Assembly: GCA_023014335.1 (NCBI GenBank)
Contig: JAECYW010000010.1
Coordinates: forward strand, 1 to 64,000
Reading direction: 5' to 3'
Length of the DNA: 64,000 nt
From: Galerina marginata
Taxonomy: Eukaryota > Basidiomycota > Agaricomycetes > Agaricales > Galerinaceae
Part shown: piece by piece, positions 45,052-57,371 of the stretch
Numbering within the stretch: the first letter of the stretch is position 1
Layout: the number at the start of each line of letters is the position of its first letter
Notes under the pieces: generated by a model
The model's database searches: none
What the model was told of the DNA's origin: nothing
The model's input: the letters and a program-made list of their open reading frames with translations, nothing else
Program-made: the position numbers and the translations under genes

Positions 45052-47295
45052 ATGAGCGCTCTGATGATTTCGCTTCGGTTGGTGGTATTTGGGCTTCTTC
45101 AGGTTCTTGGTAAGTGGAAATGCTTCCTTTCGTTGACCACGCGAAGATCACCGCGTCGGAGACGGTCAGAGCTGGTGGCTGAAATGAAACCCTCCTTTCT
45201 TTAAGGGACCTTCGCGCAGAGCGATAATCTTCTCGGTTGGGTTCCACATCGCTCTGGGTTCCACCGTGCTGGAAAATATGGAACGAGCTTATCTCGCCTC
45301 CACGCGACCAACCTCCCAAGGGGTTTGCGAGTCGTCCAATCGGAAGAATATGGTTCACAAGCAGACTTCGCTCTTCATTCTGCATCGAAAGGAGGTTCTG
45401 ATACTCTGCCGACTCCACCTCCTCCCCTTGAGATGATACCACTCATAATGTCGGGACCTTCTACGAATAGGGTGGATTTGGTGTTTTTTTCGGACGGCTG
45501 TAAGTAGCTCCTTGCTTGACTCGACTCTTTTATTCTTAGGGCATTTGAAGACATACCAAAGGAGCGCCAGAAGTTTATTGACGATGCTCTACGGCTAGCA
45601 GAAGACGTATCTAAAAACCAGACGTTCAACACTGTCCAACCTCTCTTGAACTTTTGGGCCGCATTTTCTCCAAGTCAAGAGGTCAGCTTCAACAATCACC
45701 TGAAAAAGTCTTTTCTAAAACAACGCCGTTTTCCCATAGAGTGGTATTGGTATTGATGGTCCAAAAGAGTAGTGATCCTCTTTCATATAGACTTCCGGGC
45801 ATTTTGGCTGATATTCTTGAACCGCAGAACACCTTTTGGACTCTATAGGGTTGGGAGTGAACTCCGAGGTGTATATTACGCCCATGAGGATGTCGGACGA
45901 GCCGCTTGTGATTCGCTAGGCGAACAGTGCGATTTTCCGATCTTGTTGGGTATTTTCTATACCAATTAGTTCCTTGTTCATTGCTTATGTTTGGTCATTC
46001 AAGGAAATGACCCTCTGTATGGTGGTAAGCGCGCAGCGGCTTTGTTATTACGTACTGGAATAATGTTTCTCTGCATTACAGGCCTTGGCGGGGACTTCAC
46101 GTCAGCTCGAAATGCCATTATTTCTCCGAACTTGAAATTAATATACTCTTTAGAGTGATCACAGCATCTATCCTCAATGGACCTCTTGTGCTACGGCATG
46201 AACTTGGACACTCAATTCTCGATGTAGGCGAGGAATATGACGGCGGCTATGCATACTTCGGACGAAATGCTGCCCACGATTCTAAATCGTTTCCTTGGAA
46301 ACATTGGCTTTCTGACCCTTCTCGAGTTAACGAGATCGGTAGTCCACAGATAGAAAAGTCGGTGATGGTGATGCAGACATATCCTTGGACACTGCTCAAC
46401 ACAACTACTCCGTGGTCCATTGAATTTACGTCTTCTGGAGCGTATTCACGATATGCGTTGCAGTTCTCGCTAGCTGGTATCCCTAAGAAGGAAGATTTGC
46501 GTGTCACTCTGGATGGCGTGGACCTTGGATGGGTGCCAAGAACCGAAATAGGGATGGATCGCTGGTTTTACGACTTCTACTCGCCCAACAATTTAAAGCC
46601 TGGAAAGCATGAACTGGAGTTTAGTCTCCTCAATGGGAAAAACGAAGGCTCTTCTCAGCTATGCAGTGCTGAGATTCTGGAATACGGTAATGAAGATGAG
46701 TGAGTCCTTGAACAAATAAATTTCTCGTTTATTGCTGAAGGGGTACAGATTTATTTCAGAGCCTGGATTTTACAGTCTCTATCCGACGTTTGTCTTTATC
46801 ATTTCTAAGTAATGTTTCTATCCACTAATGTCAGCCGAATGAAGGTACTCTGACGTCAATGAGACCAGCTTTCGCCCAACCAATGAAGACTGCCTTATGC
46901 GCTCTGTAACGACTCCCAGTTTCTGCAAAGTCTGCCTGGAAACACTTTGGCTCAGTCTTCTACGGGACATCTCCTTTGTCGACAACATCAACGAGAGCTG
47001 CGAGCACAGTTTATTGTCATCAAGGCCTTCAGTAAAGGTGCTGGAACTGGACCTGCTTCCTCTAGCACACCTGCGCAAGTCACCCATCACGCCCATGGAG
47101 AGCTATACAATTTACTGGACAAAGGACGATAAAGTCCTGTCCGAGTTTACCAACAAAACGCGGATTGAAATAAACGACGTTTTTTCTCCTGGCGAATATT
47201 CCATCTACGTAAAGTTTTCGACGGAAGAGATTAGGGTGAAAAGTCCCAACGTTGAAAACAAGTTGTCATACCTGATAACTAGTCGATGTAATTAA
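45052..47295 (+). CDS. Secreted M64-family metallopeptidase (IgA peptidase M64-like)
   Basis: Ten exons: 45052-45109, 45206-45499, 45551-45681, 45740-45768, 45828-45949, 46004-46024, 46082-46100, 46154-46686, 46760-46787 and 46845-47295, giving 561 aa. A signal-peptide-like start (MSALMISLRLVVFGLLQVLG) precedes the mature part. Landmarks: NRVDLVFFSDGY, FNTVQPLLNFWAAFSPSQE, TPFGLYRVGSELRGVYY, GNDPLYGGLGGDFT, and the zinc site LRHELGHSILDVGEEYDGG (H-E-x-x-H, third ligand in the GEEYDGG region). A beta-rich part follows, then FRPTNEDCLMRSVTTPSFC. M64 was named after a bacterial IgA-cleaving enzyme; fungal members are secreted and their substrates unknown. Exons 6, 7 and 9 are 19-28 nt, so automatic models may skip them. 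The donor at 46687 rather than 46700 restores EYEPGFYSLYPTYSD. Confidence 0.88.
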
Positions 47296-47565
47296 CGCAG
47301 CTAGTCACTTACACAATCATCTATATTGCACAATTTGCAGTGGAAGGTTGGTGGAAGGTGTATCCTGACTTTTCTGGCAATTCATCGCCGGTTGACGCGG
47401 TCCGCGTCAGTGGCACGGTCACATGACACGGTCAATTCATTTTGGAAGTTCAACCTTCTTGAGTTCCAAGTCCTTGCCTCCTGCACTCATCTTCACCGCC
47501 CGCCTGCCAAACGATTTCCTCTCAGTGTAACTGCGGGAAATAATATAAGGCATTTTTGAACGATA

Positions 47566-50262
47566 ATGCCGGTGAGCACAGTTTTCGTGGTTCCTGTACC
47601 TCGTGTAGATATTCTGACAATGTACAGCCTGTAGATGTCAAATACGAACTCGATAGCCTCCGACCCAACTTGATTCTTGAGGAGACAGAGGACAGTTGGG
47701 AGAAAATTGCGAAGTCTCTACAATCTATGATCAAGTTATGTGAAAACGGGGCATACGACGCGTCTCCAGTGGAGCTGGTCAACATAATTAAGACCTCGCA
47801 CAGACCGATCATTAGTGCCATGAACTCGGAACGGACGAGGCTTTGCATGGTCCCCATGGACCTAATGGCTGCATTGGGGACGGCTATGGGCAGAGATTTC
47901 GAGCAGTTACTCCCTTTGTTCTTGCCAGCACTTCTCACTCAGTGCGCCCGCACTAACAAAGTCATCATCAATCGTGCCAAGAGTACAATTCTTACTATCA
48001 TCGAGGTCACCCAGTTGGCTTCCGTTCTTTCCTACTTCCTGCAAAATATCAAGGACAAGTCAGCTACCATGAAGGTCGTCATCGCCGAGGGGACCTTGGC
48101 ATGCCTTAACTCATGTAATCCGCCGGATCTGGAGAAGGAAGCTCGAACAACCGAAGTCGAGAGCATAATTCGTGTGTCTGCCCGAGATAACAATGCCGAT
48201 GTCAGGAAGCTAAGTAGGAAGATCTTCGAAAGCTATAAGATCCTACTGCCCTCTAGGGTCCAAAAGTACGTTGATAGCACTTGAATTGTCATAGTGTAGA
48301 ATTTGTCTGACTTTCAACAGCTTCACCGCTCCGCTCAGTCCTACCACTAAGAAATACCTTGATATCAAAACAACAACTATCACGACCCAAAAATCAAGTT
48401 CAAACCTTCGGGCGAATACAAACCTCAAGGCCGAGATCAAACCTTCTGCCCCTGTTTCCTCTTCAACCACTAACGCAACCAAACCTGGTCACTCTAGGAC
48501 CGCCTCTTCCTCTACCGTTTCCGTTTCTACCAGTGCAACCGGAAGCCAAATGCGCAACCAACCGCCAATTTTGACCAGAGTCACCAGGAAAGAACCTACC
48601 ACCTCCGTAGCTGCACCATACGTTCCTGTACGCCCTGTCCAGCCATCCAGGGTAATGGCAGACACCCAAAAATCAAACCCGCAAAGATCCACTAACGCCG
48701 GGGCAAGCAGGCCTACAACAACGCAAGATAAGCCTTTGCCGCCTTTACGTTCAAAGCCCAGTATTATTTCCCGCTCTACAACCGGAACGGCCGGTGTAGG
48801 TGCAGCTCCCACCTCTGGAGTGCCGCATCGCATGCAACTCAATTCAAGACCGGATACAGGAGCCGCAGCTGGACCAAGTTCGCAGCCCCTTCCTTCCACA
48901 GGACCTCGACGGATACCCATGCCACCACCTCCGCCTCCAGCACCCAAGAAAGACGCAGAAGGAGCCAAAAGACCCGCTTCAAGAGTCGACAATGCGGTGT
49001 CCACGGCTTCTAACACAGGTCGCCCTGCCATTGTTCCTCCTGCCCCCGTAAAAAAGAGAACAGTTTCGACCCTTTCCTCTTCCATGAAGGATCGTGTCAC
49101 GGCTACGAATCCCGTCGCGGTGACGAGACCGAAGTCCTCAACCTCGGTACCGAAGGCCGGGACAGGTTCTGGTGCTGCTGCAAGCACCAGTAGCACGACG
49201 GCGAAGGCGGCAGCAGCCGCAGCTGCAACCAGTAGCTCTGGTGCTGCTACAAGCACTAAGCTATTGCCAGTGGCAAAAGCCAAACCACTCTGGGGAAGAT
49301 CTACTGTAACAGCTGCGAAACCTCTACCTGCTTCCAGTGCCTCTCAAAAAGTACAGACTGCTAAGGCCGTGGTCAGGAAACCGTCTACCAAGTTCGCTCC
49401 TACTTCCAAGAATGCTGCTGCCGCTGGGCCACCGAAGAAGAAGCCTGTCACTCCGGCGATGATTGCCTTGCCCCCGTCGCCTACGCCTGAGGAGGCTGCT
49501 CCTGAGGCCAGTGTGGAAGTTGCACAACAGAACGAAAACGAAGATCAAAATGAGCAAGTCGACCTTGGCCAGAACTCTGACCATCCTGCATTTCAAGCCA
49601 ATGCATCCATGGCGCCAGTTGTTTTTGTGCCCGTGAACGAAACTACCGAACTCGAGGAGGAAGACAACGAACAGACCGTTCACCAGGATGAACAAGTCGA
49701 AGCAGCAGTCAGAACTGTTGGATTTGCCACTCCTATAACAACAACCACAGAAGGAGAAACAGTTTTCGTCCCTAATATTCAAGCCGCACAGGAAGTTGTC
49801 GATGACAATGACGAGGATCTCGCAAACGACGACCCTCATACACCCCAACAATGCCTAATGCCTCCTCCCTCCAAAAACGTCATGGCTTCCAAGACCCCTA
49901 TATCCGCTTTACTCTCTTCGATCGAACGCGGGTTCAAATACGACTATTCACCAATTACACCTCTCTCGCCCGCCGACAACTATCTACCCAATGTTACTGG
50001 TGAAGGAACGCCTTACAGCCATGCAACCCACGCGCCGCACCTCAAAGGGCCCATGCAATCATTCAACCATGCGCTGCACGTACCTGGCCACAATGGTATG
50101 TTCGATGGCTTCGCGGTCGAGAAGATAAAGAAGGACGAAGAGCTCGTCCGTGGTGATATTGGCGTCGTGCAGCTCAGCGAGTACAATAAGATTTATATGG
50201 CGCCTGGCTTACCCGGCTTGGACGATGGACGGTTGGCATTTGTAGAGCTCAACAGGAGCTAA
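47566..50262 (+). CDS. CLASP/Stu1-like microtubule-binding protein
   Basis: Exons 47566-47571, 47628-48265 and 48321-50262, giving 861 aa. The N-terminal 215 residues form a CLASP-type TOG/HEAT array: LILEETEDSWEKIAKSL, MVPMDLMAALGTAMGRDFEQ, LLPLFLPALLTQCARTNKVI, NRAKSTILTIIEVTQ, VVIAEGTLACLN and VRKLSRKIFESYKI. The TEDSWEKI start and the NKVI..RA pattern are typical. The C-terminal 640 residues are a disordered Ser/Thr/Pro/Lys-rich region with poly-Pro (MPPPPPPAP), poly-Ala and an acidic stretch (EDNEQTVHQDEQVE), usual for microtubule-lattice binding. CLASPs stabilise microtubule plus ends and spindle midzones. Canonical Stu1 is longer, with a second TOG array, so this one may be a shorter paralogue. 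The first exon is only MP, chosen because it restores PVDVKYELDSLRP. Confidence 0.82.
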
Positions 50263-50547
50263 GACGACGGATATCGGCGTTGGTGGGTGATCGAGGGACT
50301 ATCCATCCACTTCCCACTTAAGTAGATCGTCGTGTTGTTTTCCTCCAGTACTTACCTTAGGTCATTTAGTTTAGTATGCTTGTTTCATTGTTGGTTTTAT
50401 GTAAGTCTCGTTTTGTTTACATACATATTAAATTCATACAGTTTGCATCTGCAAAAAAAAAAACTTGAAAATGGCAGTATTAAGCGTCGGGTTGGTTATT
50501 GTAGGCTCTACATATGCAATATTTTCTATGATGATTCTATGATGTCG

Positions 50548-52220
50548 TCACCAAAAGCGGATGCTGATGGGCTCCTTCCCGTCAACCAACCTACGATGCA
50601 CAACATTGCTCGTAAAAGAGGACCACTGGTAGAGGGAGGACCTCATCAATACCTCACGCGTCATATATAGCCCATTGGCAAAATTACTCACCCCATTCCC
50701 GATAAACACAGCCGATCGTCTCCCAATATCCATGTCGACCGCCACACTCACGTCCTTCTGCTCGGAATTCAGTTTCAAGTCTCTGCTGGTTACGATCCGG
50801 TCCCAACCATCATTCCTGAGAGCATCCTTGAGGTTGTCTAGCCACACCGTGCGGTCATTAGACATGATATACAGCACGTCCAGAGGTCTTTTTGACCTCA
50901 AGAGTCTGTTTGGCTTCAACGACCCTCCAGCAGGCATTGGTGACGCTTGGAGATATGCTTCTCTTGCCATCTGGACTTTGTGGGTGATGGAAGCCGCGGA
51001 AGGAAGACACCGCGCGAGAAAGATGGCCTCGTTGTCGGGAGTATTTCTGCCTTTCGGGATGATAATGTCTGGTGTTGCTGCCGGTGGATAAAATTTGTCA
51101 GGAAGGAAAGACAAAAGGTTCCAGTTATAAAATGTCGAGTTTTCCGCGGCGTGTTCGAGACAGGCTTCCTTAAAGTCACCGCGGCGCACATGGATAGAAA
51201 GCACGTTGTCGAAGGGGTCTTTCGACGTAGATTGACCATTTGAGTGGAACAGCCGTCGGTTATCGTCGATCGCCGACTGAACAATTCCGGAAGTTCCCAA
51301 GAGTCGCGACACGGGCGAGACCTTGAATTCGTCCCATAATGAAATGCTTCTTTCAGTGCTCCAAAACCAGATATCAAACGTCTCCGGGAAGGGATCGTCT
51401 TCAGGGGAACCCGGAACAACCTCGATGCATCTCTCGGGCGCCTCGCTTAGCAGCTTTTGCCACTTCTCGAAGATGACCTTGCCGTCCGCCCAATATACTC
51501 CAGACTTGACGTCTCGCGTGTGGATAATCCTACGCTCTGGTTTCGGGCAGACTATGTCAAACCACGCCTCGGAGATGGATCGTGGAGCACTGTCGCCTTG
51601 CTCCCAAGGGCCACCCGCGGACGGCCCGGAAATGAGAGCGTTCAGTGGTGTCCGGGGAGTCCATTCTTGACCATACGAAGAGGCAGACCATGGGTAGTGC
51701 GATCTTGTCCAGACAAAGTCGTGGAATACGTACGCGCGATTCGAAGAATATGCTAGCCATGTGTTCATGAGCCTATCGATTTGCCATAAATTTCGTTCAA
51801 TGAGGTCGATATGTGAGTAAAGAAATGGTGAAAAAAGAGACGATGGAATAAAAGCGCGTCAGATATTAAAGAAGAAAAGAACGAAAGGCTGAACTTAGCG
51901 CACATATCGTTCAACTTGTTATTCCAACCGACGGGATGTGCTCGTGAATTAGAAAACAAAACAAAACGTCCGTTTCTGCCCTCTGGGAAAGGTAAATCCA
52001 GATTATGCTGTGGAAGCCTCACTTCCCACTCTCGCAGGTCCGTGTAACTGGGTGGCCGATCGACATTGCCATCCGCGGGCGTGAGAGTCTGTGAGAGGGT
52101 GGATGCGTAGTAGGCCGTGAGCTTGTTCGAGACCTCAGACGTGTAGAAAAGGGATACAAGCACTGCAACAAAGAGGAGGGTAGTCCACTGCCTGGAACGA
52201 CTGAGGGCGTGTTTCCCCAT
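50548..52220 (-). CDS. Fucosyltransferase-like type II membrane protein, copy B
   Basis: Exons 52220-51904, 51772-50692 and 50625-50548, giving 491 aa. Same plan as copy A: short basic tail, anchor (TTLLFVAVLVSLFYTSEVSN), acidic stem, LPQHNLDLPFPEG, NTWLAYSSNRAYVFHDF, SIHVRRGDFKEAC (GDP-fucose H-x-R-R-G-D motif) and the final WSSFTSNVVHRRLVDG. The last intron (50691-50626, GTGAGT..CAG) is 66 bp and has no stop in frame, so the unspliced message would also be translatable; copy A proves the splice, since its intron at the same place holds stops. The ATG at 52220 is chosen because it precedes the anchor as in copy A; an ATG at 52286 is also possible. Divergent from copy A in the N-terminus and in several loops. 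Confidence 0.85.
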
Positions 52221-55177
52221 GATGATCGGCCCACATGACCTTTTCTTTTGCTTCTGGGGCAGAAGAGACGTGGAACTGAAGTACATGGCAAATGAAGTTT
52301 TGGGGCGGAGGGGATGCAATGGGTCCTAAATACCGCAGGTTTAAGAGCAAGAGGGTATAAATCCGGCATTCGGATAAGTCATTTTTCACCGTTGTCAGTA
52401 CGGGATGATTAGGTTGATGAGGGTATCTCCATAAGTATTGTCCTGGAATGCGACTACCAACACCATGGGCATCCTTGAGGTTCAAAGCATGATGGTGGTC
52501 CCGGGTACACCGTAGCAGTGTCAAAGCCTGGACGTTTGGCGCTCATTTGGGACCGATCCCACCACCGATATCGGGTCAAGATAGCATTTTAAGAAAGGAA
52601 ACCCCGTGGATTAGCCCTTGAGAAATTGCCTCGTAGAATAAGCACCGAAGTTCATATCAGATAATAAATTTTGCTTTTATTTTGATGAAGATGCTTGGTT
52701 GTCGTTGTTGATGGTAAAGAGAAGAAATTTGCACATCAAGCAATCTCACTTGTATGGGTCTGTTAGATTCGGAGCTCGTTGCGCAATGTGGCCGGTCGGA
52801 GCCGATGGGCGCCCATTTCCCACTTAGCGCTCAGACCGGCGACCCGGCTGTAAAATTAGCAACGTTGAGGGCATATGGTAGCCTACCAAAATATTCAATC
52901 TTAACAGTGTCCACAAGATTAACCTGTTGCTCGACCTTGATTTAACGTCACCCTTGATCAGGGGAAGCTCGAGTACGAGGCGTGGATGTACAACATTCCC
53001 TCCCTTTTTTTTGCTTGGAGTCGCCGGTTTGCAAAGGGTCACCTTCCGATTCGGACCGGTGTCTTGTGCCCGGACTCCACAGGGCATGGTCTCGGTATAA
53101 GTATAACAAAAAAAGATCATTGTGCTTAAAATATTTCGCTGATGGAAGCCAATTCATTGGGAAATAAGTGCCTAAAATGACATTGAATGAAAAATATGAC
53201 GAGGAATTGGCAAAGAGAAGGCAAATGGGCGGTTTATCCCCTCGGCTTTCGACCAGCGTAAGTCATGCAACTTTCATCTGGCTTTTATCACGAGTCGTTC
53301 CCATCCAAGGATTGGCCGTCGCAGTCAAATCACCAGCCTCCAAAACCACTGGACAAACGGTAATCATTTCCCCTCTCCTTGTATGACCCGAGATGTCATT
53401 GGGAATCAAGATATACATTCACTCACTAAACGTCCGGTGTATTTCACTATTGCCCGACTGATGAGCAGTCAACATCACCGAAAAGTACGCAACAGCTTAT
53501 GTCCGAGTTGCCTCTCTGGGCTACACCTTTAAAAGTACAAGCGGAATAGGTAACTTCAATATCTATGGGGGGATAATTTTATACTGACGACATGCTACTT
53601 TCTTGGTTTGACCCCGTCCTACCCGTTTATCACCGCATTGCTGTAGAATCTCTATACGGACCTACTGAATATCTGCGAGGCTCTCGGTACAAGGACCAAT
53701 AAACATAATTAAATTAGCCGTACTTCCGGAATCCAGAATCTAGATCTACCTTCCAAAAGCATGGGCAATTGACTAATATTTATAACAGACTTTGGCCAGA
53801 TTCCTTACCCTCATGAAGCTGACAGAGCCCATTGCCCACCGACCAGGTCCTTATCGTCAAAGTCGACCAAAAATAAGGTTGGCAGGCTGGAGAACAATTA
53901 ATGCGAGTCCCAGCAAAGTTTATCAGAGCAGGATGTCTGTCGATACTCGGCCTTACAAGGCACAGCCGTCCCTATGTTTCTCCTTCCGTGCAGACCTTCG
54001 CACGCCATCATCTCGACTGTCTTGACTGGCGTGAAGCTAGGTGCGCACCAGACCCATACAGTTTATCACTCGGTCAAAAGAGAACCGAATTACAGGAAGA
54101 ACCATATGTGAGCGACGTTTCCCATAAATTTATAAAACATTTCTCCTGGAGCCAGAATGTATGCTCAAACAAATTCCACGGGATTTAAATAAAAGAGGTG
54201 TAGTGTTACGACAGTCTAAGTCTGAGTTGTCGCCGGTTTACTAGTATAACCAGAAGAATATTCAATCTGAGCTGACCAAAAGCTAGTGGGCCATTGCCTC
54301 AAATTTTACAAGGTTGACCGGCCAGAGTGAGAAACAGGCAGACCAGACGTCGTATTTCAGACTTCCAGACACAGTTGTCGTGCTTCTGAGTGCCAGTTCG
54401 AGTGTTCAACAGAAGGCTTTGAGGAAACCTTGAGAAATTAGACCGCCAGGCACCAGGATATCAAGAGGTAGCTTTAGCCAAGCTTTAGCTCTGATACCCA
54501 GTAATTCACCAGTTCCAAAAATTCCCGAACCTGCCGTTCGTGTCCGTGCATGACGCGGAGCGGTAGTTGAGTGCAAGTGCATCAACGATCCGTAAATGAT
54601 GAGAGCGGTGTAGCCAGCTTGCGGGTTAGAAATATCTCGCCCCCATAGCTGCGCTTCGGCTGCATTTGTAACCGTCTAAGCGACGAAAACGGGTGATTCG
54701 TGAAAGCCTAGTCCAGAGCTCCAGCTCCTCAGACCGCTTGTCATGTACGCCCAAGCTCGTTGAATCCCAGGTCTAGAAATTCATGCATAGGAAAACGAAG
54801 CCCAAACATGACAAGGTCGGCACCAATTTTGTTTCTCTCATCACATAGGTACTTATCTTTCGGAAACGTGTATGTCCTCCATTATTTTGAGTTCGTCTAT
54901 AGTTCCCGACAGGTACTGGTGCCGATGAAAGACGTCACCCAACTTCGCGGGAAGGATTGGCTAAACCTGGCTGAGTCATCCTTGAGTAATCTGTGGTTCT
55001 GAACCTCAGTGTCAGAATAATCTCTCCGTCTCCTTCGTTGAGTTGCAAACTTATAGAGGAAGCCGAGGCTTGTGGACGTGTACGAAGGAATTTGTATAAA
55101 GGTATGGTGTGGTGGGGAAGTAACCATCATCAAATCCCCTAAATCTCAATCAGCAACCCTGCACCAAGAGATAAATC
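52221..55177. other. Largest intergenic stretch, 3 kb, no gene recognised
   Basis: No family motif, splice-supported frame or repeat was found. Some short frames (for example 53168-53386, starting with ATG) have no support. It may hold decayed transposon DNA that I cannot recognise. A TATAAAG at 55095-55101 lies 77 bp before the SDR start and probably belongs to its promoter. Confidence 0.45.
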
Positions 55178-56012
55178 ATGTCGAAAGTCATACTTGTAAC
55201 AGGTATGTATCCTTCATCCTCCGATGCCATTGCCGTTCTATAATCTTTGCTAGGTTCCAACGCTGGGATCGGCTTCGAGCTTGTGCGTCTTCTCGCTGAG
55301 AAAGGCCATACAGTTTACCTTGCTGCTAGAAACGATGCTTCTGGAAAGGAGGCGCAGTGCGTAATGACTTGACATTTAATGATTACCATTTCTAACGCCG
55401 CAGTCACTGTGTAGAGCGAAACTACATGCAGAGGGCCTCACGAACGTTAAATTTGTTAAGCTCGATGTCACCCAGCTGCCTACCGTAGAGGCCGCCAAAG
55501 CCGAGATCGAAAAGGCTGAAGGGAAGCTCGACATTCTCGTGAACAATGCCGGAATCAGCAAGATGGAGTCACCCCAGAATGCGACGAACGTCGAGATCCC
55601 CGTCCTCCGCGAGGCCATGGAGACCAACTTCTTCGGCCTGGTTCAAACCACCACTGCTTTGCTTCCCCTCGTACGCAAGGCTTCCGACGGCGTCATCTTG
55701 AATGTCTCCACCGACATGGCTTCCAACGCATACCAGGCTCGTCCCGATGCGCAGTTGCACGTCGTCGCGTACAACACCAGCAAGGCTGCCGCTAATTCGT
55801 ATACGATCGCTTTGGCACAGGAGCTTAAGAAGGAAGGCATCAAAGTCAACGCGGTCACTCCTGGTTTTACCACGACCAAGTTGAATTTCCATGCCCCTGG
55901 AGGCAAAACCGTGAAGGAAGGTGCCGAATCCCTGCTGCCTTTCGCTTTGTTGGACAAGGATGGTCCGACTGGCAAATTCTTCGACTGGAATGGAAAGGAG
56001 TTCCCGTGGTAA
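55178..56012 (+). CDS. Short-chain dehydrogenase/reductase (SDR), copy 1
   Basis: Exons 55178-55202, 55254-55360 and 55404-56012, giving 246 aa. Classical SDR motifs: cofactor loop TGSNAGIG (residues 8-15), LDVT (D63 region), NNAG, LNVSTDMAS with the catalytic Ser, and YNTSK (Tyr-x3-Lys). The loop is followed by AARN, which often indicates NADP(H) preference, by an Arg at the usual site. The C-terminal ALLDKDGPTGKFFDWNGKEF fits SDRs of carbonyl-reductase-like type in fungi. Substrate unknown. A second gene of the same type follows 1.4 kb downstream. The second intron's donor is taken at 55361 (GCGCAGTGC|GTAATG), which alone keeps SLCRAKLHAEGL in frame. Confidence 0.9.
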
Positions 56013-57371
56013 ATAAATGTGTATGGACCCATGAAGTTCGAAGTCGTGTACCAATCGTGTACTGTAGACTGTAGTAGGATTCAAGTAGGATGATTGTAAA
56101 ATTTGCTTTGTGAATTGTGAACATTTTGTTGGAGTTGCTTACATCATGATAGCCTCTAGATCTGCTGTACTACCACCCCATTCATCAGAATCACTCTCCT
56201 TTCACCTGTGCTCAGCGTGCCCTCCTACTTCCAAAACGTCCCTGCGGTAGCAGCGATGCAAGAAGTTTCTCTGTATTGGGACGCAGACGATAATACCAAA
56301 GATATACTGCGGGTGGTTTTCATCTCATCCGCCTGGCGATGTGGGACCTTAAGATAGAATCACCCCATTTCAGTGTAGCATCTTCGGCTTTATCGAATCC
56401 TGCACAAGCTCACTTGCAACGCCTTCTCGACAGTATGGTTAGCCGAGGCTCTCAACGCACCTCGTTAGTCTAAGCCACCTTTGTACCTCTCGCTTCACGG
56501 TTTCAACATCTTCAACCGGTTCTCAGACCACGAATTGGAGGCACCGAACGTGCTCCAATTGGGCGACATTTCTTTTGTTACAGGGACGAACGGTACGGAT
56601 ACGGTTCTTGTTCATGATGTGCTTGGGTGCCTCGTCAGTGTACTACGCTCACCCAGCGGGTGCAAGCATACCATGGCGCTCTGTCGCGAGATAGCCCCTG
56701 GGCTGCGCGCTGCACTGTCGAGGAATTGTGCATGGAGGTAAGTGCAGTCGCGAAGTCACCGCTGCGTAATAACAGATACTCAAGTTCAAGCCGGCGGTGT
56801 AGATATCCATGCAAGAATCATCGGCATATCGCTGTCCAGTCTAAACGAACATACCCCGCGATCTACTAGACTAATCTGGCCGACCAGTGAGCGTACAATC
56901 GTCCTCCCGACAGCTTTTATTAATTGGACTGCCATATATTTCAAGTTATGCTGCCAAAGTCGGGGGCAATTCACGAGACATCCCGAGACACCAATACACG
57001 CGTTCTTCTTTCAGTTTTACTCTCAACTGTCTCTATGATTTCTAAGACACGAAAACGACGCGCGTCGTGCCGGTCCGACGAGTTGACCATTACTGTCGAC
57101 AATGACGATACACGTCCCTGACTTCTGCCAAACCTGACATCCCCATGATTGCTAAGGCTATTATTTAATCTCAACGCTGGCGGACAGAGTAAGGCTGTAT
57201 GGTTTTATGAATGAGAAATCTCAGGCTTCTCTGCGACATTGACTCAGGCATGTCGTGGCTGACTAAATTATGTGGAGTCATCTTTATTGCCCCAGAGTTT
57301 ATTTAAAAGGCAGACTGCGATCTAGAACAGGTGTTTTATGTTAATTACCACCACCACGCGATTCAATCGTT
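56013..57371. other. Intergenic between the SDR copies
   Basis: 1.36 kb without a recognised gene. A TATTTAAAAGG at about 57299-57309 is 63 bp before the second SDR start and may be its TATA element. Confidence 0.45.

Noticed and set aside
48489..49283. Long minus-strand frame of about 260 codons
   Set aside because: Antisense shadow of the Ser/Thr/Pro-rich part of the CLASP-like gene; no motif of its own.
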